Below are positions 6,900-15,053 of a DNA stretch of 15,715 nt, piece after piece. The notes below the pieces were generated by a model, which made no database searches, was not told the origin of the DNA, and saw only the letters and a list, made by a program, of their open reading frames with translations. The DNA comes from DATKYV01 sp035528275 (GTDB lineage: Bacteria; Acidobacteriota; Terriglobia; UBA7540), in NCBI GenBank assembly GCA_035528275.1, contig DATKYV010000167.1:1-15715 (forward strand). The letters are read 5' to 3'. A program made the position numbers and the translations under genes. Position 1 is the stretch's first letter, and the number at the start of each line of letters is the position of its first letter.

Positions 6900-9113
6900 A
6901 TGAGAAAACACCTCATAATATTTGCCGTCCTGCTACTGGCCGTCGGAACCGCTGGCCCGATGCTCCGGGGCCAAGCCTACAAATCGCAAATTGCCAATCC
7001 CATCGTCCGCTACAAGATGACGGCGCGGTTGGACCCGGCGACGAAAACCGTCAAGGGCCACTACACTCTGACGTGGTGGAATCACACCCAGGAATCCATT
7101 CCCGATCTTTACTTCCATCTCTATCTCAACGCCTTCAAAAACATGGACAGCACGTTCATGCGGGAACGCGACATCAGCCGCCGTCGCCAGCGCGTGGAGG
7201 AGTGGACCGCGGAACCCGAAGAGCAGAAGTGGGGCTGGGTGGACGTCAACAAGGTGCAGATCGTCGGCGGGCCCGACTTGACCCCCTCAAAGACCTTCGT
7301 CCATCCCGACGACGACAACGCCGCGGATCAGACTGTGTTGCGGGTGGAACTCCCGGAGCCCATCGCGCCGCTGGGGACCATCGAGCTCGCCGTGGATTTC
7401 ACGTCCAAACTTCCGCGCGCTCTGGCCCGAACCGGTTACGTGGGTGACTACTTCCTGGTCGCGCAGTGGTTCCCCAAGATCGGCGTTTACGAGAGGGCCG
7501 CGGAGCGCAGCCGCAAGGCGGGACGGCCGGACGCCTTCGCACAGGGCGCCTGGAATTGCCATCAGTTTCATGCCGACACCGAGTTCTTCGCGGACTTCGG
7601 CGTTTACGACGTGGAGCTGAACGTCCCATCCCGCTTCGTGATCGGCGCCACGGGCGTGTTGCGCGGCGAGCGGCGCAATTCCGACGGCACCATCACTTAC
7701 AACTTCTTTCAGGAAGACGTCCACGACTTCGCCTGGACGGCGAGCCCGCACTTTCTCAAGCTGACTCGCAAGTTCGATTGGGGAAAAGAAGTTCGCGCCG
7801 ACGAGCTCGTCACCTGGAGCAAGGTCCTGGATCTTCCGGCTCAGGAGCTTGCCTTGAGCGACGTGAGCGTGACGCTTCTGCTCCAACCCGATCACCGAAA
7901 CGTGGCCGACCGTTACTTCCGTGCCGCGTTCGACGCCATCAAATACTACGGGCTGTGGTACGGCGATTATCCCTACGACACGCTGACGGTCGTTGACCCG
8001 GCGCGCAATTCCAACACCGGCGGCATGGAATACCCCACGTTCATCACGGGTGGGGCGTACTTCTGGCCCGGCGATCGGTCGTTTACTCCCGAAGGCGTAA
8101 CCGTTCACGAGTTCGGCCACCAGTTCTGGTACGGCCTGGTGGCCAACAATGAGTTCGAGAACGCCTGGCTGGACGAGGGTCTCAATACCTACTCCACGGG
8201 CAAGGTCCTGGAGACCGCGTACCCTCCGGAATGCAGTTACCAGTCCTTCTTCGGCGCCCCCGTCCAGCTTCACCCTTGGCTTCAGGTGCGCGTACCCCCC
8301 TTCCCCTTCGCGGGCGTGCGCGGGATTCCCATGGGCGCTTACTTCTCCTGCGACGACGTTCTCCAGCGAACCGAAAGGCGGCCCGTTTACCTCTGGCAGG
8401 CCAAGGACGACGCGATCTTGAGAAACGGATGGGAATACCTCGACGGCGCGAGCTACAGCGTGAACTCCTACGACCGCGTGGCGCTCACCCTACGCACGCT
8501 GGAGAGCTATCTGGGCGAGGCCGTCATGGCGCGCGCCATGCGAACCTATCACCTGCGCTGGCGGTACCGCCACCCGATCCCCCAGGATTTCTTTGACGTC
8601 ATCAACGAGGTTTCCGGCCGGGATATGAACTGGTTCTTCGAGCAGTTCTTCCGCAGCTCCAACCTCGCCGATTACGCCGTGACCAGCATCACGGTTGATC
8701 CCGTGGAAGGCAAGATCGGAATTTACGACGAGGGCGGCAAGAAGGTGCCCCACCTCGAGAAGCCCGCCGAAGAGGCCTTTGAGAAGAGCAAGGACAAGCA
8801 ATATCGCTCAACGGTTGTGGTCCGGCGTCTGGGCGAGGCCAAGGCGCCGGTCGATGTGCTCCTTCATTTCGAGAACGGAGAAACCGTGCGCGAAGAGTGG
8901 GACGGCCGCTACCGCTGGACCCGATTCGTTTATGAGCGCGCCTCGAAGGTGGCGTCCGCTGAGGTCGATCCGGAGCGAAAACTGGCTCTGGAGGCGAATT
9001 TCACCAACAACAGCCGGACCAGCGAGCGGGACAATCGCGCCGCCGCCAAGTGGTATGTGCGCTGGATTTTCTGGCTGGAGAATCTGTTTTTCGCGGCGGG
9101 CTTTTTCAGTTGA
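6900..9113 (+). CDS. Secreted M1-family zinc metallopeptidase
   Basis: The 737-residue protein belongs to the M1 (aminopeptidase N-like) clan and should cleave N-terminal residues from peptides outside the cytoplasm. Residues 1-25 are a signal peptide. About 30-300 form the N-terminal beta-saddle domain (RYKMTARLDPATKTVKGHY). The catalytic region holds GGMEYP (374-379, the GxMEN-type exopeptidase motif with Tyr in place of Asn) and HEFGHQFW (403-410). E426 in LDEGLN is the third zinc ligand, exactly 18 residues after H407; E404 is the general base. Y524 in NSYDRVALTL is the likely transition-state tyrosine, by position. The last 20 residues (WYVRWIFWLENLFFAAGFFS) are strongly hydrophobic and could anchor the protein. 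The ATG at 6900 follows GGAGGG (6891-6896) closely. The next gene starts 58 bases downstream on the same strand. Confidence 0.93.
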   Translation: MRKHLIIFAVLLLAVGTAGPMLRGQAYKSQIANPIVRYKMTARLDPATKTVKGHYTLTWWNHTQESIPDLYFHLYLNAFKNMDSTFMRERDISRRRQRVEEWTAEPEEQKWGWVDVNKVQIVGGPDLTPSKTFVHPDDDNAADQTVLRVELPEPIAPLGTIELAVDFTSKLPRALARTGYVGDYFLVAQWFPKIGVYERAAERSRKAGRPDAFAQGAWNCHQFHADTEFFADFGVYDVELNVPSRFVIGATGVLRGERRNSDGTITYNFFQEDVHDFAWTASPHFLKLTRKFDWGKEVRADELVTWSKVLDLPAQELALSDVSVTLLLQPDHRNVADRYFRAAFDAIKYYGLWYGDYPYDTLTVVDPARNSNTGGMEYPTFITGGAYFWPGDRSFTPEGVTVHEFGHQFWYGLVANNEFENAWLDEGLNTYSTGKVLETAYPPECSYQSFFGAPVQLHPWLQVRVPPFPFAGVRGIPMGAYFSCDDVLQRTERRPVYLWQAKDDAILRNGWEYLDGASYSVNSYDRVALTLRTLESYLGEAVMARAMRTYHLRWRYRHPIPQDFFDVINEVSGRDMNWFFEQFFRSSNLADYAVTSITVDPVEGKIGIYDEGGKKVPHLEKPAEEAFEKSKDKQYRSTVVVRRLGEAKAPVDVLLHFENGETVREEWDGRYRWTRFVYERASKVASAEVDPERKLALEANFTNNSRTSERDNRAAAKWYVRWIFWLENLFFAAGFFS

Positions 9114-9120
9114 GTAATCC

Positions 9121-9151
9121 CGGCGGAGTCGCGAGAGCTATCGGTCCGCCG
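9121..9151 (+). repeat. Intercistronic inverted repeat CGGCGGA / TCCGCCG
   Basis: Perfect 7-base arms at 9121-9127 and 9145-9151 with a 17-base loop lie between the M1 peptidase gene and the following membrane protein gene. There is no T-run, so it is not a classical terminator. It could slow mRNA decay or attenuate read-through. Confidence 0.35.
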
Positions 9152-9171
9152 CCGCTTCAGGGAGGAGCAGA

Positions 9172-10140
9172 ATGACTTCAGGCGCAGCCATCAAAGAGGG
9201 TCTCAAATCGGCCCGGAAGATCCGATCGGCGGTCTGGGTGCTGTTTTTCGCGAACCTCGGCCTCGCCGCACTCGCCGCCTTGCCGATCTATCGAGGCATT
9301 CTGGGCTTCACCGGTCACAGCTTGATAAGCCGTGAACTTGCCCGCGGCCTGCCGCTGGATTGGCTGACGGATTTCGCGTTCGACAGCCCGGGGTCTCTCG
9401 ACCGCTATGCGGAGTTCATCGCTCTGCTGGGGCTGATCACCATCCCGGTGAATACGTTGCTGGCCGGCGGCGTCCTGGCCCGCCTCCGAGACCCGGAACA
9501 GGCCTTTTCGCTGAACGGTTTCTTCCGTGATGTTGCGCGTTACGCCTGGCGATTGCTCCGCTTGATGTTTATCGGACTGATCTTTTACTGGCTGGTTTTT
9601 CGCGTCTTTAATCAAGGCTTGGGCAACCTCATCAATTCCCGGACCGGCGATTGGCAGAGCGATCGGACGGTTTTCTGGGTTCGCTTGGGGGCGGGTATCC
9701 TGCTGTTGCTCTTCCTCGGCTTCGTCAGCCTGATTGTCGATTACGCACGCGTCAGAATCGTCCGAGAGGACGGCACGAGCGCCGCCTGGGCGTTCCTCGC
9801 CTCCCTGGGATTCTGCTTGCGTCACTTCCCTGCCGCGGTAACGGTCTACGTCGTGCCCATGCTCGCCGGGTTTGCCCTGCTTGGAGTCTACTGGCTGCTG
9901 GTTCCCTGGCAAGCGATCAACACCACAGGCGGTGAAGGCGCCTGGGGGTTGCAGCGCGAGCCCCTCGTTGTAGCGCTGCTATTCATCGGCCAGCAGGTCG
10001 TGATGTTCGGCCGCTACTGGTTCCGGGTGGCGGCGTGGGCCGGCGAATGGTCATACTATTCCGGGACCAGGCGCGGCCCTTCCCCTGCAGCCGAGTCAGC
10101 TCCGCCCGCCGCGAAAGCGGAGGGGCAGGTGGCGGCGTAG
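9172..10140 (+). CDS. Six-helix integral membrane protein, unknown function
   Basis: The predicted protein has 322 residues; ATG 9172 follows GGAGGAG (9161-9167) with usual spacing. Hydrophobic helices lie at about 20-40, 82-104, 127-147, 168-190, 221-245 and 264-285. A conserved-looking cytosolic loop, DYARVRIVREDGTSAAWAFLA (190-210), joins helices four and five. It is reminiscent of multi-pass proteins of unknown function that carry a DYAR motif followed by a helix. The C-terminal tail (300-322) is Ala/Pro-rich and soluble. I do not recognise a named family. It may share a transcript with the upstream M1 peptidase gene (58-base gap), which hints at envelope-related work but does not define it. 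Confidence 0.8.
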   Translation: MTSGAAIKEGLKSARKIRSAVWVLFFANLGLAALAALPIYRGILGFTGHSLISRELARGLPLDWLTDFAFDSPGSLDRYAEFIALLGLITIPVNTLLAGGVLARLRDPEQAFSLNGFFRDVARYAWRLLRLMFIGLIFYWLVFRVFNQGLGNLINSRTGDWQSDRTVFWVRLGAGILLLLFLGFVSLIVDYARVRIVREDGTSAAWAFLASLGFCLRHFPAAVTVYVVPMLAGFALLGVYWLLVPWQAINTTGGEGAWGLQREPLVVALLFIGQQVVMFGRYWFRVAAWAGEWSYYSGTRRGPSPAAESAPPAAKAEGQVAA

Positions 10141-10185
10141 TCTGGACTCTAACCGGCGGCTGATTATCCTGGGAGCTGCGGAACT

Positions 10186-10209
10186 TGTAGCGTCGGCCTT
10201 CAGGCCGGC
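10186..10209 (+). repeat. REP-like TAGC hairpin, copy A
   Basis: The head TGTAGC (10186-10191) is followed by a 7-base-pair stem: GTCGGCC (10192-10198) pairs with GGCCGGC (10203-10209), with one G/U pair, around the loop TTCA. The head, stem length and loop size match three copies at 15054-15149. It lies between the convergent ends of the membrane protein gene and the phosphodiesterase gene. Confidence 0.75.
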
Positions 10210-10262
10210 AGACTGCATTAAGCGCCGCCGTGGGTTATAGGCGCCTTGATCGCGAGCCCCTC

Positions 10263-11684
10263 CTATTTGAAGATGTCCTCGAGCGCCGGCTGCGTTCCAA
10301 ACTTGGGATTCCCGATTCCCAGCGCCTTGAGGATGGTCGGCCCAATCGCCGTCAGGGGAACGCGATGCAGGTTCACTCCCTTGCGGATGTGCGGCCCCAT
10401 GGCCAGGAAGGAGGCCGCGAGATTTTTCCGAAATGGAAGATACCCGTGCGTGCCGCCCGGTCCCTGCCTCTTGACGACGACCTCACCCTGCGCGCGCCCG
10501 CCGAAGCTCGCGCCTGACGGGGCTTCGAGCACCATCTGCGCTCCCGGATCGGCGCCCAACTCTGCCAGCGCCACGCGGTTCAAAACTCCCCAGATCACGC
10601 CCTCGTCGAGGAGCGGTTTGAGGGCCGAATCAACTTCCTTCTGCAAATCCTGGTCCTCCGGCCAGTAGATGAAGAACGAGCCGCCGTTGGCGACGGTGGC
10701 TATTTTCCCGCCGGTGAGATGTCCTTGCTCGTCGGTCTCGAGGAACCCCGCCTTGGCCAGCAAAACGTTTGGCCGGATTTCCCGCTCGACCGGAAGGAAG
10801 CCGTGATCGGAAACGATGAATACATCGGTCGAATCCTCCAGCCCCGCATCCTTCACGCCGGCCAGCAGCTCGCCGATGAGACGGTCCATCATTTCAAGCG
10901 TCGCAGTAGCGGTGGGGCTTCCCGGACCGGATTCGTGCTGGTCGTGATCCAGACGGTCCAGGTGGATCACCGTCAGATTGGGCCTGTACTTCTTGAGCAG
11001 GTACGCCACCATGCGCGTCCGCAGGCTGTCGTTGTTTTCGCCGGGACGGGGTGGACCCAGCGCCGTCAGCGCTTCTTCGAGCAAACCGGGCGTGGCGTAC
11101 TTGGCCACGAACTGGGCGTCGAATGCGGAACCGGCTTTCGGATCCCAGATTTCCGGCACGTTCCAGTCGATCGGCGCGCCTACGGTGACCGGCCAGGAAA
11201 GGGACGCGCTGGTGAGTCTGGCCCGGCGCACTTCGTCCCAAACGGTGGGGACTTTGATCGCGCTCGAAAACCAGAACCAGTCGTCAAGGTTCTTGCCCGC
11301 CTGGCGCGACGAAAGGTTCGAATAGATGCCGTGCTCGGCGGGCAGGCGGCCCGTTATCAGCGTCGTGTGCGAAGGGTAGGTAACAGACGGATAGATGCCC
11401 ACCACGCCCTCCGCATAGCTTCCCTCCTTCATGAATTGCCGCAGGTTGGGAATACGCGCATCTGGAGGAGCCGCAGCGTAGAGATGTCCTCCCATGCCGT
11501 CGACCGATATCAACAGGAGGTGATGCGACGGGACGGGCGCCGCGGCCGCGCCGCGGAGGCTCGCGGAAAACACTCCCACCATGAATAGGGTTGCGGAAAG
11601 CAGAAAAAGCAGCGATGCCCCTTGGCGTGCTCTCGTTCGCTGGACTTTCTGATTTACAATGAACGTTCGTTGGAACATGCGCAT
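10263..11684 (-). CDS. Secreted alkaline-phosphatase-superfamily protein, nucleotide pyrophosphatase/phosphodiesterase (NPP) type
   Basis: The protein has 473 residues from the ATG at 11684; a GTG at 11699 would give 478. Residue numbers below count from the GTG. I prefer 11684 because GAGG lies five bases upstream. An extended N-terminus precedes a hydrophobic signal segment (about 29-50) with probable cleavage near GAAAA. The metal site of the superfamily is complete: D67 (ISVDGM), nucleophile T107 (SVTYPSHTT), D251 and H255 (LDHDQH), D298-H299 (VSDHGF) and H418 (GGTHGY). NPP enzymes hydrolyse phosphodiester or pyrophosphate bonds of nucleotides or lipids; the substrate here cannot be read from sequence. 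It would act in the periplasm or outside. Its start lies head to head with the CPBP-like gene. Confidence 0.88.
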   Translation of the reverse strand: MRMFQRTFIVNQKVQRTRARQGASLLFLLSATLFMVGVFSASLRGAAAAPVPSHHLLLISVDGMGGHLYAAAPPDARIPNLRQFMKEGSYAEGVVGIYPSVTYPSHTTLITGRLPAEHGIYSNLSSRQAGKNLDDWFWFSSAIKVPTVWDEVRRARLTSASLSWPVTVGAPIDWNVPEIWDPKAGSAFDAQFVAKYATPGLLEEALTALGPPRPGENNDSLRTRMVAYLLKKYRPNLTVIHLDRLDHDQHESGPGSPTATATLEMMDRLIGELLAGVKDAGLEDSTDVFIVSDHGFLPVEREIRPNVLLAKAGFLETDEQGHLTGGKIATVANGGSFFIYWPEDQDLQKEVDSALKPLLDEGVIWGVLNRVALAELGADPGAQMVLEAPSGASFGGRAQGEVVVKRQGPGGTHGYLPFRKNLAASFLAMGPHIRKGVNLHRVPLTAIGPTILKALGIGNPKFGTQPALEDIFK

Positions 11685-12363
11685 GATGACCTCGGACACT
11701 CAGATTCGCACTGGGCGCGCGGCCCGGCACTCGACGCGCTGGGCCACGGCCGCTGAAATCCTGCTGATTTACGCGGGCATTTTACTCTACATCTGGCGCT
11801 GGCAGCTCACCTATCCGCGCGTCTGGATGCTGTTGCTGGGTGCCGTCCTCCTGAGTCAGATCGTGCGGCGCGAATCCCCGCGCGATCTTGGGCTCACTTC
11901 GAGCGGCCTGCGCGGCAGCGCCAGAATCGTCCTTCCCTTCGCCGCGGCGCTCTACTTGCCTGCTCTTCTCTACGGTTTCGCCAGTCACAACCTGATTCTC
12001 ATAACCCCGAGCAAACGGACGCTTGTTACGCTCGTCGGCTACGCACTCTGGTGCCTCTTCCAACAGTATGTGACGCAATCGTACTTTCACCTCCGGCTGA
12101 TGCGCGTCCTCGCCAACCGCCATCTCAGCTCGCTGGCCGTCGCCTTGATGTTCGGCGGCACGCATCTGCCCAATCCCATCCTGACCGTCGCAACCTCCGT
12201 GGGCGGGTTCATCCTTGCCGAGGTCTTCGCCCGGCACCGCAACATCTGGCCCCTGGCGCTGGCGCAGGCCGCCGGCGGTTTCCTGATCGCCGTGCTCTCT
12301 CCGCCCGCACTCATTCACAACATGCGTGTGGGGCCGGGGTATTATTTCTACGATTTTCGATAG
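11659..12363 (+). CDS. CPBP-like (CAAX/Abi type) integral membrane protein with degenerate catalytic motifs
   Basis: The protein has 234 residues if begun at ATG 11659. ATGs at 11677, 11683 and 11686 are alternatives, and none has a strong ribosome-binding site. Starting at 11686 would avoid overlap with the divergent phosphodiesterase gene. Several helices span about 32-66, 88-112, 121-140, 155-170 and 175-212. The layout matches CPBP intramembrane proteases: a first motif in FQQYVTQSYFHLRL (134-147), FGGTHLPNP (165-173) containing FxxxH, then a Gly-rich helix VGGFILAEVF and LALAQAAGGF (199-208). However, the usual EExxxR is QQxxxQ here (Q135, Q136, Q140), and the usual HxxxN at motif three is QxxxG (Q203). 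Only H169 is kept. It is therefore either an inactive relative or a variant with other chemistry. It ends 24 bases from the converging amrS-like stop. Confidence 0.75.
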   Translation: MNVRWNMRMMTSDTQIRTGRAARHSTRWATAAEILLIYAGILLYIWRWQLTYPRVWMLLLGAVLLSQIVRRESPRDLGLTSSGLRGSARIVLPFAAALYLPALLYGFASHNLILITPSKRTLVTLVGYALWCLFQQYVTQSYFHLRLMRVLANRHLSSLAVALMFGGTHLPNPILTVATSVGGFILAEVFARHRNIWPLALAQAAGGFLIAVLSPPALIHNMRVGPGYYFYDFR

Positions 12364-12387
12364 GACGGCTACAGTCAGCGCGGGAAC

Positions 12388-13506
12388 TCAGATGACGCGG
12401 TCGGTTCCCTGGAGGACATCAACCCTGCGGCGTAAAGAAGAGGTCAGGTCACGGGAAGGGCGGGAAGGCTTCGCAAAGTAGCCCGAAATCTTTGTGCCGC
12501 AATTCTGGCAGGTGCCGTCGTCATTGATGCGCACGTCGCTCACCGAGTGCCAGGAGCGCTTGACGATAATCTGCTTGCAGCCCGGGCAGATGGTGTTCCC
12601 GCCGTCGGAAAAAATGTTTCCCTCATAAACGTACTTCAGGCCCATCTCCAGGGCGATGTGGCGCGCCCGGTGAATGGTCTGGGGCGGAGTGTTCGGCTTG
12701 TCGCGCAGTTTGAAGTCGGGATGAAACGCCGTGAAGTGCAACGGGACGTCGTCGCCCAAATTCTCCAGCACCCAGCCGCACAACTCCTTGATCTCCTCCG
12801 AGGCGTCGTTGAGCGTGGGGATGATGAGGTTCGTCAATTCGAACCAGACGTTGGTTTCGCGGCGCAGAATCTTCAGGGTATCGAGCACCGGCTCGAGGTG
12901 GGTCAGCGTCATCTTCGAATAGAAGTTTTCCGTAAAGGCTTTGAGGTCGACGTTCGCGGCGTCGATGTGCTCGTAAACGTCATGGATGGCTTCACGCGTG
13001 ATGTAGCCGTTGGTCACCATGACGGTCTTCAAACCCGATTCGTGCGCGACCTGGGCGATATCGATGACGTATTCGCCCCAGATCGTCGGCTCGTTGTAGG
13101 TGAAGGCCAGGCTCGGGCAATTGTATTCGATGGCCGCCAGCACCACCGCCTCCGGCTCGAGGTGGAGCGAATTCACCTGGTCGGACTTCGATTTAGAAAT
13201 GTCCCAATTCTGGCAGAAGAAGCAGCCCATATTGCAGCCCGCCGTGCCCATGGAGAAAACTCTCGTGCCGGGCATGAAATGGTTGAGCGGCTTCTTCTCG
13301 ATGGGGTCCACCTGCACCGCCGCGGGCTGCGCGTATCCCAGGTTGTAGAGTTTCCCGCCGATGTTTTTGCGGATGAAACAGAATCCCGAGAGCCCCTCGC
13401 CGATCTGGCAGTGGCGCGGGCAGAGGTAACAGTGGAGCTTGCCGCTGGGCATCGTTTCCCACCAGCGAGCTTCGTGGAGTCTGGGTTGAGTTGCCGTCAC
13501 ACCCAT
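12388..13506 (-). CDS. amrS: AmmeMemoRadiSam-type radical SAM enzyme
   Basis: The 372-residue protein matches the AmrS family of radical SAM proteins. An N-terminal cysteine set, CYLCPRHC (26-33) with C43 in GFCFIRKN, precedes the SAM [4Fe-4S] motif CNMGCFFC (91-98, CxxxCxxC). Family segments follow: LAFTYNEPTIWGEY (133-146), VMVTNGYI (162-169), DAANVDLKAF (182-191), LTNLIIPTLND (224-234) and HFTAFHPDFKL (257-267). A C-terminal zinc-ribbon-like pair, CPGC (307-310) and CQNC (333-336), is also typical. The cytoplasmic enzyme's reaction is not firmly established. The usual partners AMMECR1 (amrA) and Memo (amrB) are not seen nearby. The ATG at 13506 follows GGAAGG (13520-13515) at eight bases. 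Confidence 0.88.
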   Translation of the reverse strand: MGVTATQPRLHEARWWETMPSGKLHCYLCPRHCQIGEGLSGFCFIRKNIGGKLYNLGYAQPAAVQVDPIEKKPLNHFMPGTRVFSMGTAGCNMGCFFCQNWDISKSKSDQVNSLHLEPEAVVLAAIEYNCPSLAFTYNEPTIWGEYVIDIAQVAHESGLKTVMVTNGYITREAIHDVYEHIDAANVDLKAFTENFYSKMTLTHLEPVLDTLKILRRETNVWFELTNLIIPTLNDASEEIKELCGWVLENLGDDVPLHFTAFHPDFKLRDKPNTPPQTIHRARHIALEMGLKYVYEGNIFSDGGNTICPGCKQIIVKRSWHSVSDVRINDDGTCQNCGTKISGYFAKPSRPSRDLTSSLRRRVDVLQGTDRVI

Positions 13507-13524
13507 TCGACTTGCCTTCCGTTA

Positions 13525-13553
13525 ATTCTCCGCCCCCAAATTCTCAAAGTCAA
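13525..13553 (-). promoter_or_regulatory. Candidate sigma70 promoter of amrS-like gene
   Basis: On the minus strand TTGACT (13553-13548) is followed after 17 bases by GAGAAT (13530-13525). Transcription would start near 13518, inside the GGAAGG ribosome-binding site, giving an unusually short leader of about 12 bases. Either the promoter is elsewhere or translation begins at the later in-frame ATG (13452). Confidence 0.35.
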
Positions 13554-13631
13554 CCGTCGCCGTGCGGACCGTCCGCTGAAAAGGGCTCGCGAGATCATCG
13601 ACCACGATCGGACCTGTGTGGGGGCAGCAAA

Positions 13632-14108
13632 TCAGATTGGACGGTCAGCAGCGGAGGCGGTTCCGGAGGAAGGAGCTTGGACCTGCCGTGAAAAGGCTTC
13701 GAAGAACTGATGGATGATCTGCTTGGCGGCCACCAGCATCAGGCGCTGGCGCACGCCGGCGATCACCCCCCCGACCTGCGCCTCTCCCGAGTAGCTGATG
13801 AGCGTTTCGTTTTCTTGGCCGGTAAGCGTCAAAGTCCCTTCGGCCTTCAGAAAACCTCCGGTCCCCTGCCCGTCCACTTTCATTCGGAAACGCTCCGGCG
13901 GCGTTGCGTCCAGGATTTCGATGCGGCCCTGATACGTCCCTTTGATGGCGGCGATACCCACTTTCATCTGAGCGTGATAGCTGCCGTCGGGATTTGCTTC
14001 CAACTTCTCGCAACCCGGGAGCGCGCGCGCCAAGATCTCCGGATTCATCAGAGCCTGCCAGACCGTCTCCCGCTGGGCGGGAATCTTGTGAGTGCCGCCA
14101 AATATCAT
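13632..14108 (-). CDS. CoxG-like SRPBCC protein (carbon monoxide dehydrogenase subunit G family)
   Basis: The protein has 158 residues of the SRPBCC/START fold. Family landmarks are the opening MIFGGTHKIPAQRETVWQAL, MNPEILARALPGCEKLE (21-37), VGIAAIKGTYQGRIEI (50-65), GFLKAEGTLTL (85-95) and YSGEAQVGGVIAGVRQRL (105-122). CoxG-family proteins are encoded with molybdenum hydroxylases and are thought to help assemble or membrane-attach the enzyme. The ATG at 14108 fits the family's N-terminus although no strong ribosome-binding site precedes it. It lies 54 bases after the FAD-subunit gene on the same strand, so translational coupling or read-through from that gene is likely. Confidence 0.85.
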   Translation of the reverse strand: MIFGGTHKIPAQRETVWQALMNPEILARALPGCEKLEANPDGSYHAQMKVGIAAIKGTYQGRIEILDATPPERFRMKVDGQGTGGFLKAEGTLTLTGQENETLISYSGEAQVGGVIAGVRQRLMLVAAKQIIHQFFEAFSRQVQAPSSGTASAADRPI

Positions 14109-14162
14109 CTTGGTATTCGCAGGAAGAGATTCACGATTGTGCGGCGGAGTGGTCCATCCCCG

Positions 14163-15032
14163 CTAGGCGTTGGCGCGCTCGAGGGCCGACTCGAGTGCCC
14201 GGCGAGTGTAAACGCTCGCCAAGTGCGCGCGGTATTCGGCCGAGGCGTAGATGTCCCCCGTCGGCTCGATGCCATCCGCGGCGTGCGCGGATGCTTCCTG
14301 GAGGCGCTTCGAGCTCGCGGCCTTGCCGCGCAACAAGTTTTCGACGGCGGTAGCGCGATAGGCCTTCGGACCAATTCCCGTTAGGCCCACGCCCACCTGC
14401 GCGATGCTCCCTTTTTCATCCAGGACAACGCGCGCCGCCACGCCCACTACGGCAAAGCCCGAAGCGGGGTGGGCCAGCTTCGCATACGCGTCGCCGCCGC
14501 GCGCGGGCAGCGCGGGCACGGAGATCGAGGTCAGGATCTCCGCCGGCTCCAGCGCCGTGGTCAGCAAGTCCACAAAGAATTCCGTTATGGGGAGCGAGCG
14601 CTGGCCCTGCTCGCTGACCGCGTGGATCTCCGCGTCGAGCGCCAGGAGCGCCGCCGGCCAATCCGCCGCCGGGTCGGCGTGCCCGATGTTGCCGCCGATG
14701 GTCCCTCTGTTGCGGACCTGGACGTCGCCGATCTCCCGGGCGGTCTCGGGCAACAGCGGGCATTTGGCTTTCAACATCTCGGAGGATTCCAGTTGGAAAT
14801 GCGTGGCCATAGCGCCGATCCCAATCCTCTCGCCTTCCTCGCGGATGGCGCTCATTTCCTCGATGCGCCCAATGTCAATCAAATGCTTGGGCGCGGCGAG
14901 CCGCAGTTTCATCAGGGGAATCAGGCTGTGGCCGCCCGCCAGGACCTTTCCGTCGTCACCGAACTGCGCCGCCAGGCGCGTCGCCTCGGCAAGAGTCTTG
15001 GGGACGTGATATTCAAAAGAAGCGGCAATCAC
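14163..15032 (-). CDS. Molybdenum hydroxylase FAD-binding subunit (CoxM / xanthine dehydrogenase FAD subunit family)
   Basis: The 289-residue protein carries the FAD domain of the CO dehydrogenase/xanthine oxidase family. It passes electrons from the iron-sulfur subunit to an acceptor. AGGHSLIPLMKLRL (32-45) and RNRGTIGGNIGHADPAADWP (about 107-126) are the two FAD-binding motifs. The C-terminal third is the usual CO-dehydrogenase flavoprotein domain. The start is GTG 15032: GGGAGG (15046-15041) lies eight bases upstream and the product then opens MIAASFEYHVPKTLAEA, as in the family. An upstream ATG at 15077 would force translation through hairpin copy B and is rejected. It follows the large-subunit gene by 125 bases that hold three hairpin repeats. 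Confidence 0.92.
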   Translation of the reverse strand: MIAASFEYHVPKTLAEATRLAAQFGDDGKVLAGGHSLIPLMKLRLAAPKHLIDIGRIEEMSAIREEGERIGIGAMATHFQLESSEMLKAKCPLLPETAREIGDVQVRNRGTIGGNIGHADPAADWPAALLALDAEIHAVSEQGQRSLPITEFFVDLLTTALEPAEILTSISVPALPARGGDAYAKLAHPASGFAVVGVAARVVLDEKGSIAQVGVGLTGIGPKAYRATAVENLLRGKAASSKRLQEASAHAADGIEPTGDIYASAEYRAHLASVYTRRALESALERANA

Positions 15033-15053
15033 GACACGAACCTCCCTTGCCGG

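Noticed and set aside
7287..8273. 328-codon minus-strand frame opposite the M1 peptidase gene
   Set aside because: It covers the HEFGH zinc site coding region in antisense and shows no domain.
12547..13710. 387-codon open frame on the plus strand opposite the amrS-like gene
   Set aside because: The minus strand carries the complete cysteine motifs of a radical SAM enzyme. The plus frame has no family likeness and extends into the coxG-like gene's antisense.
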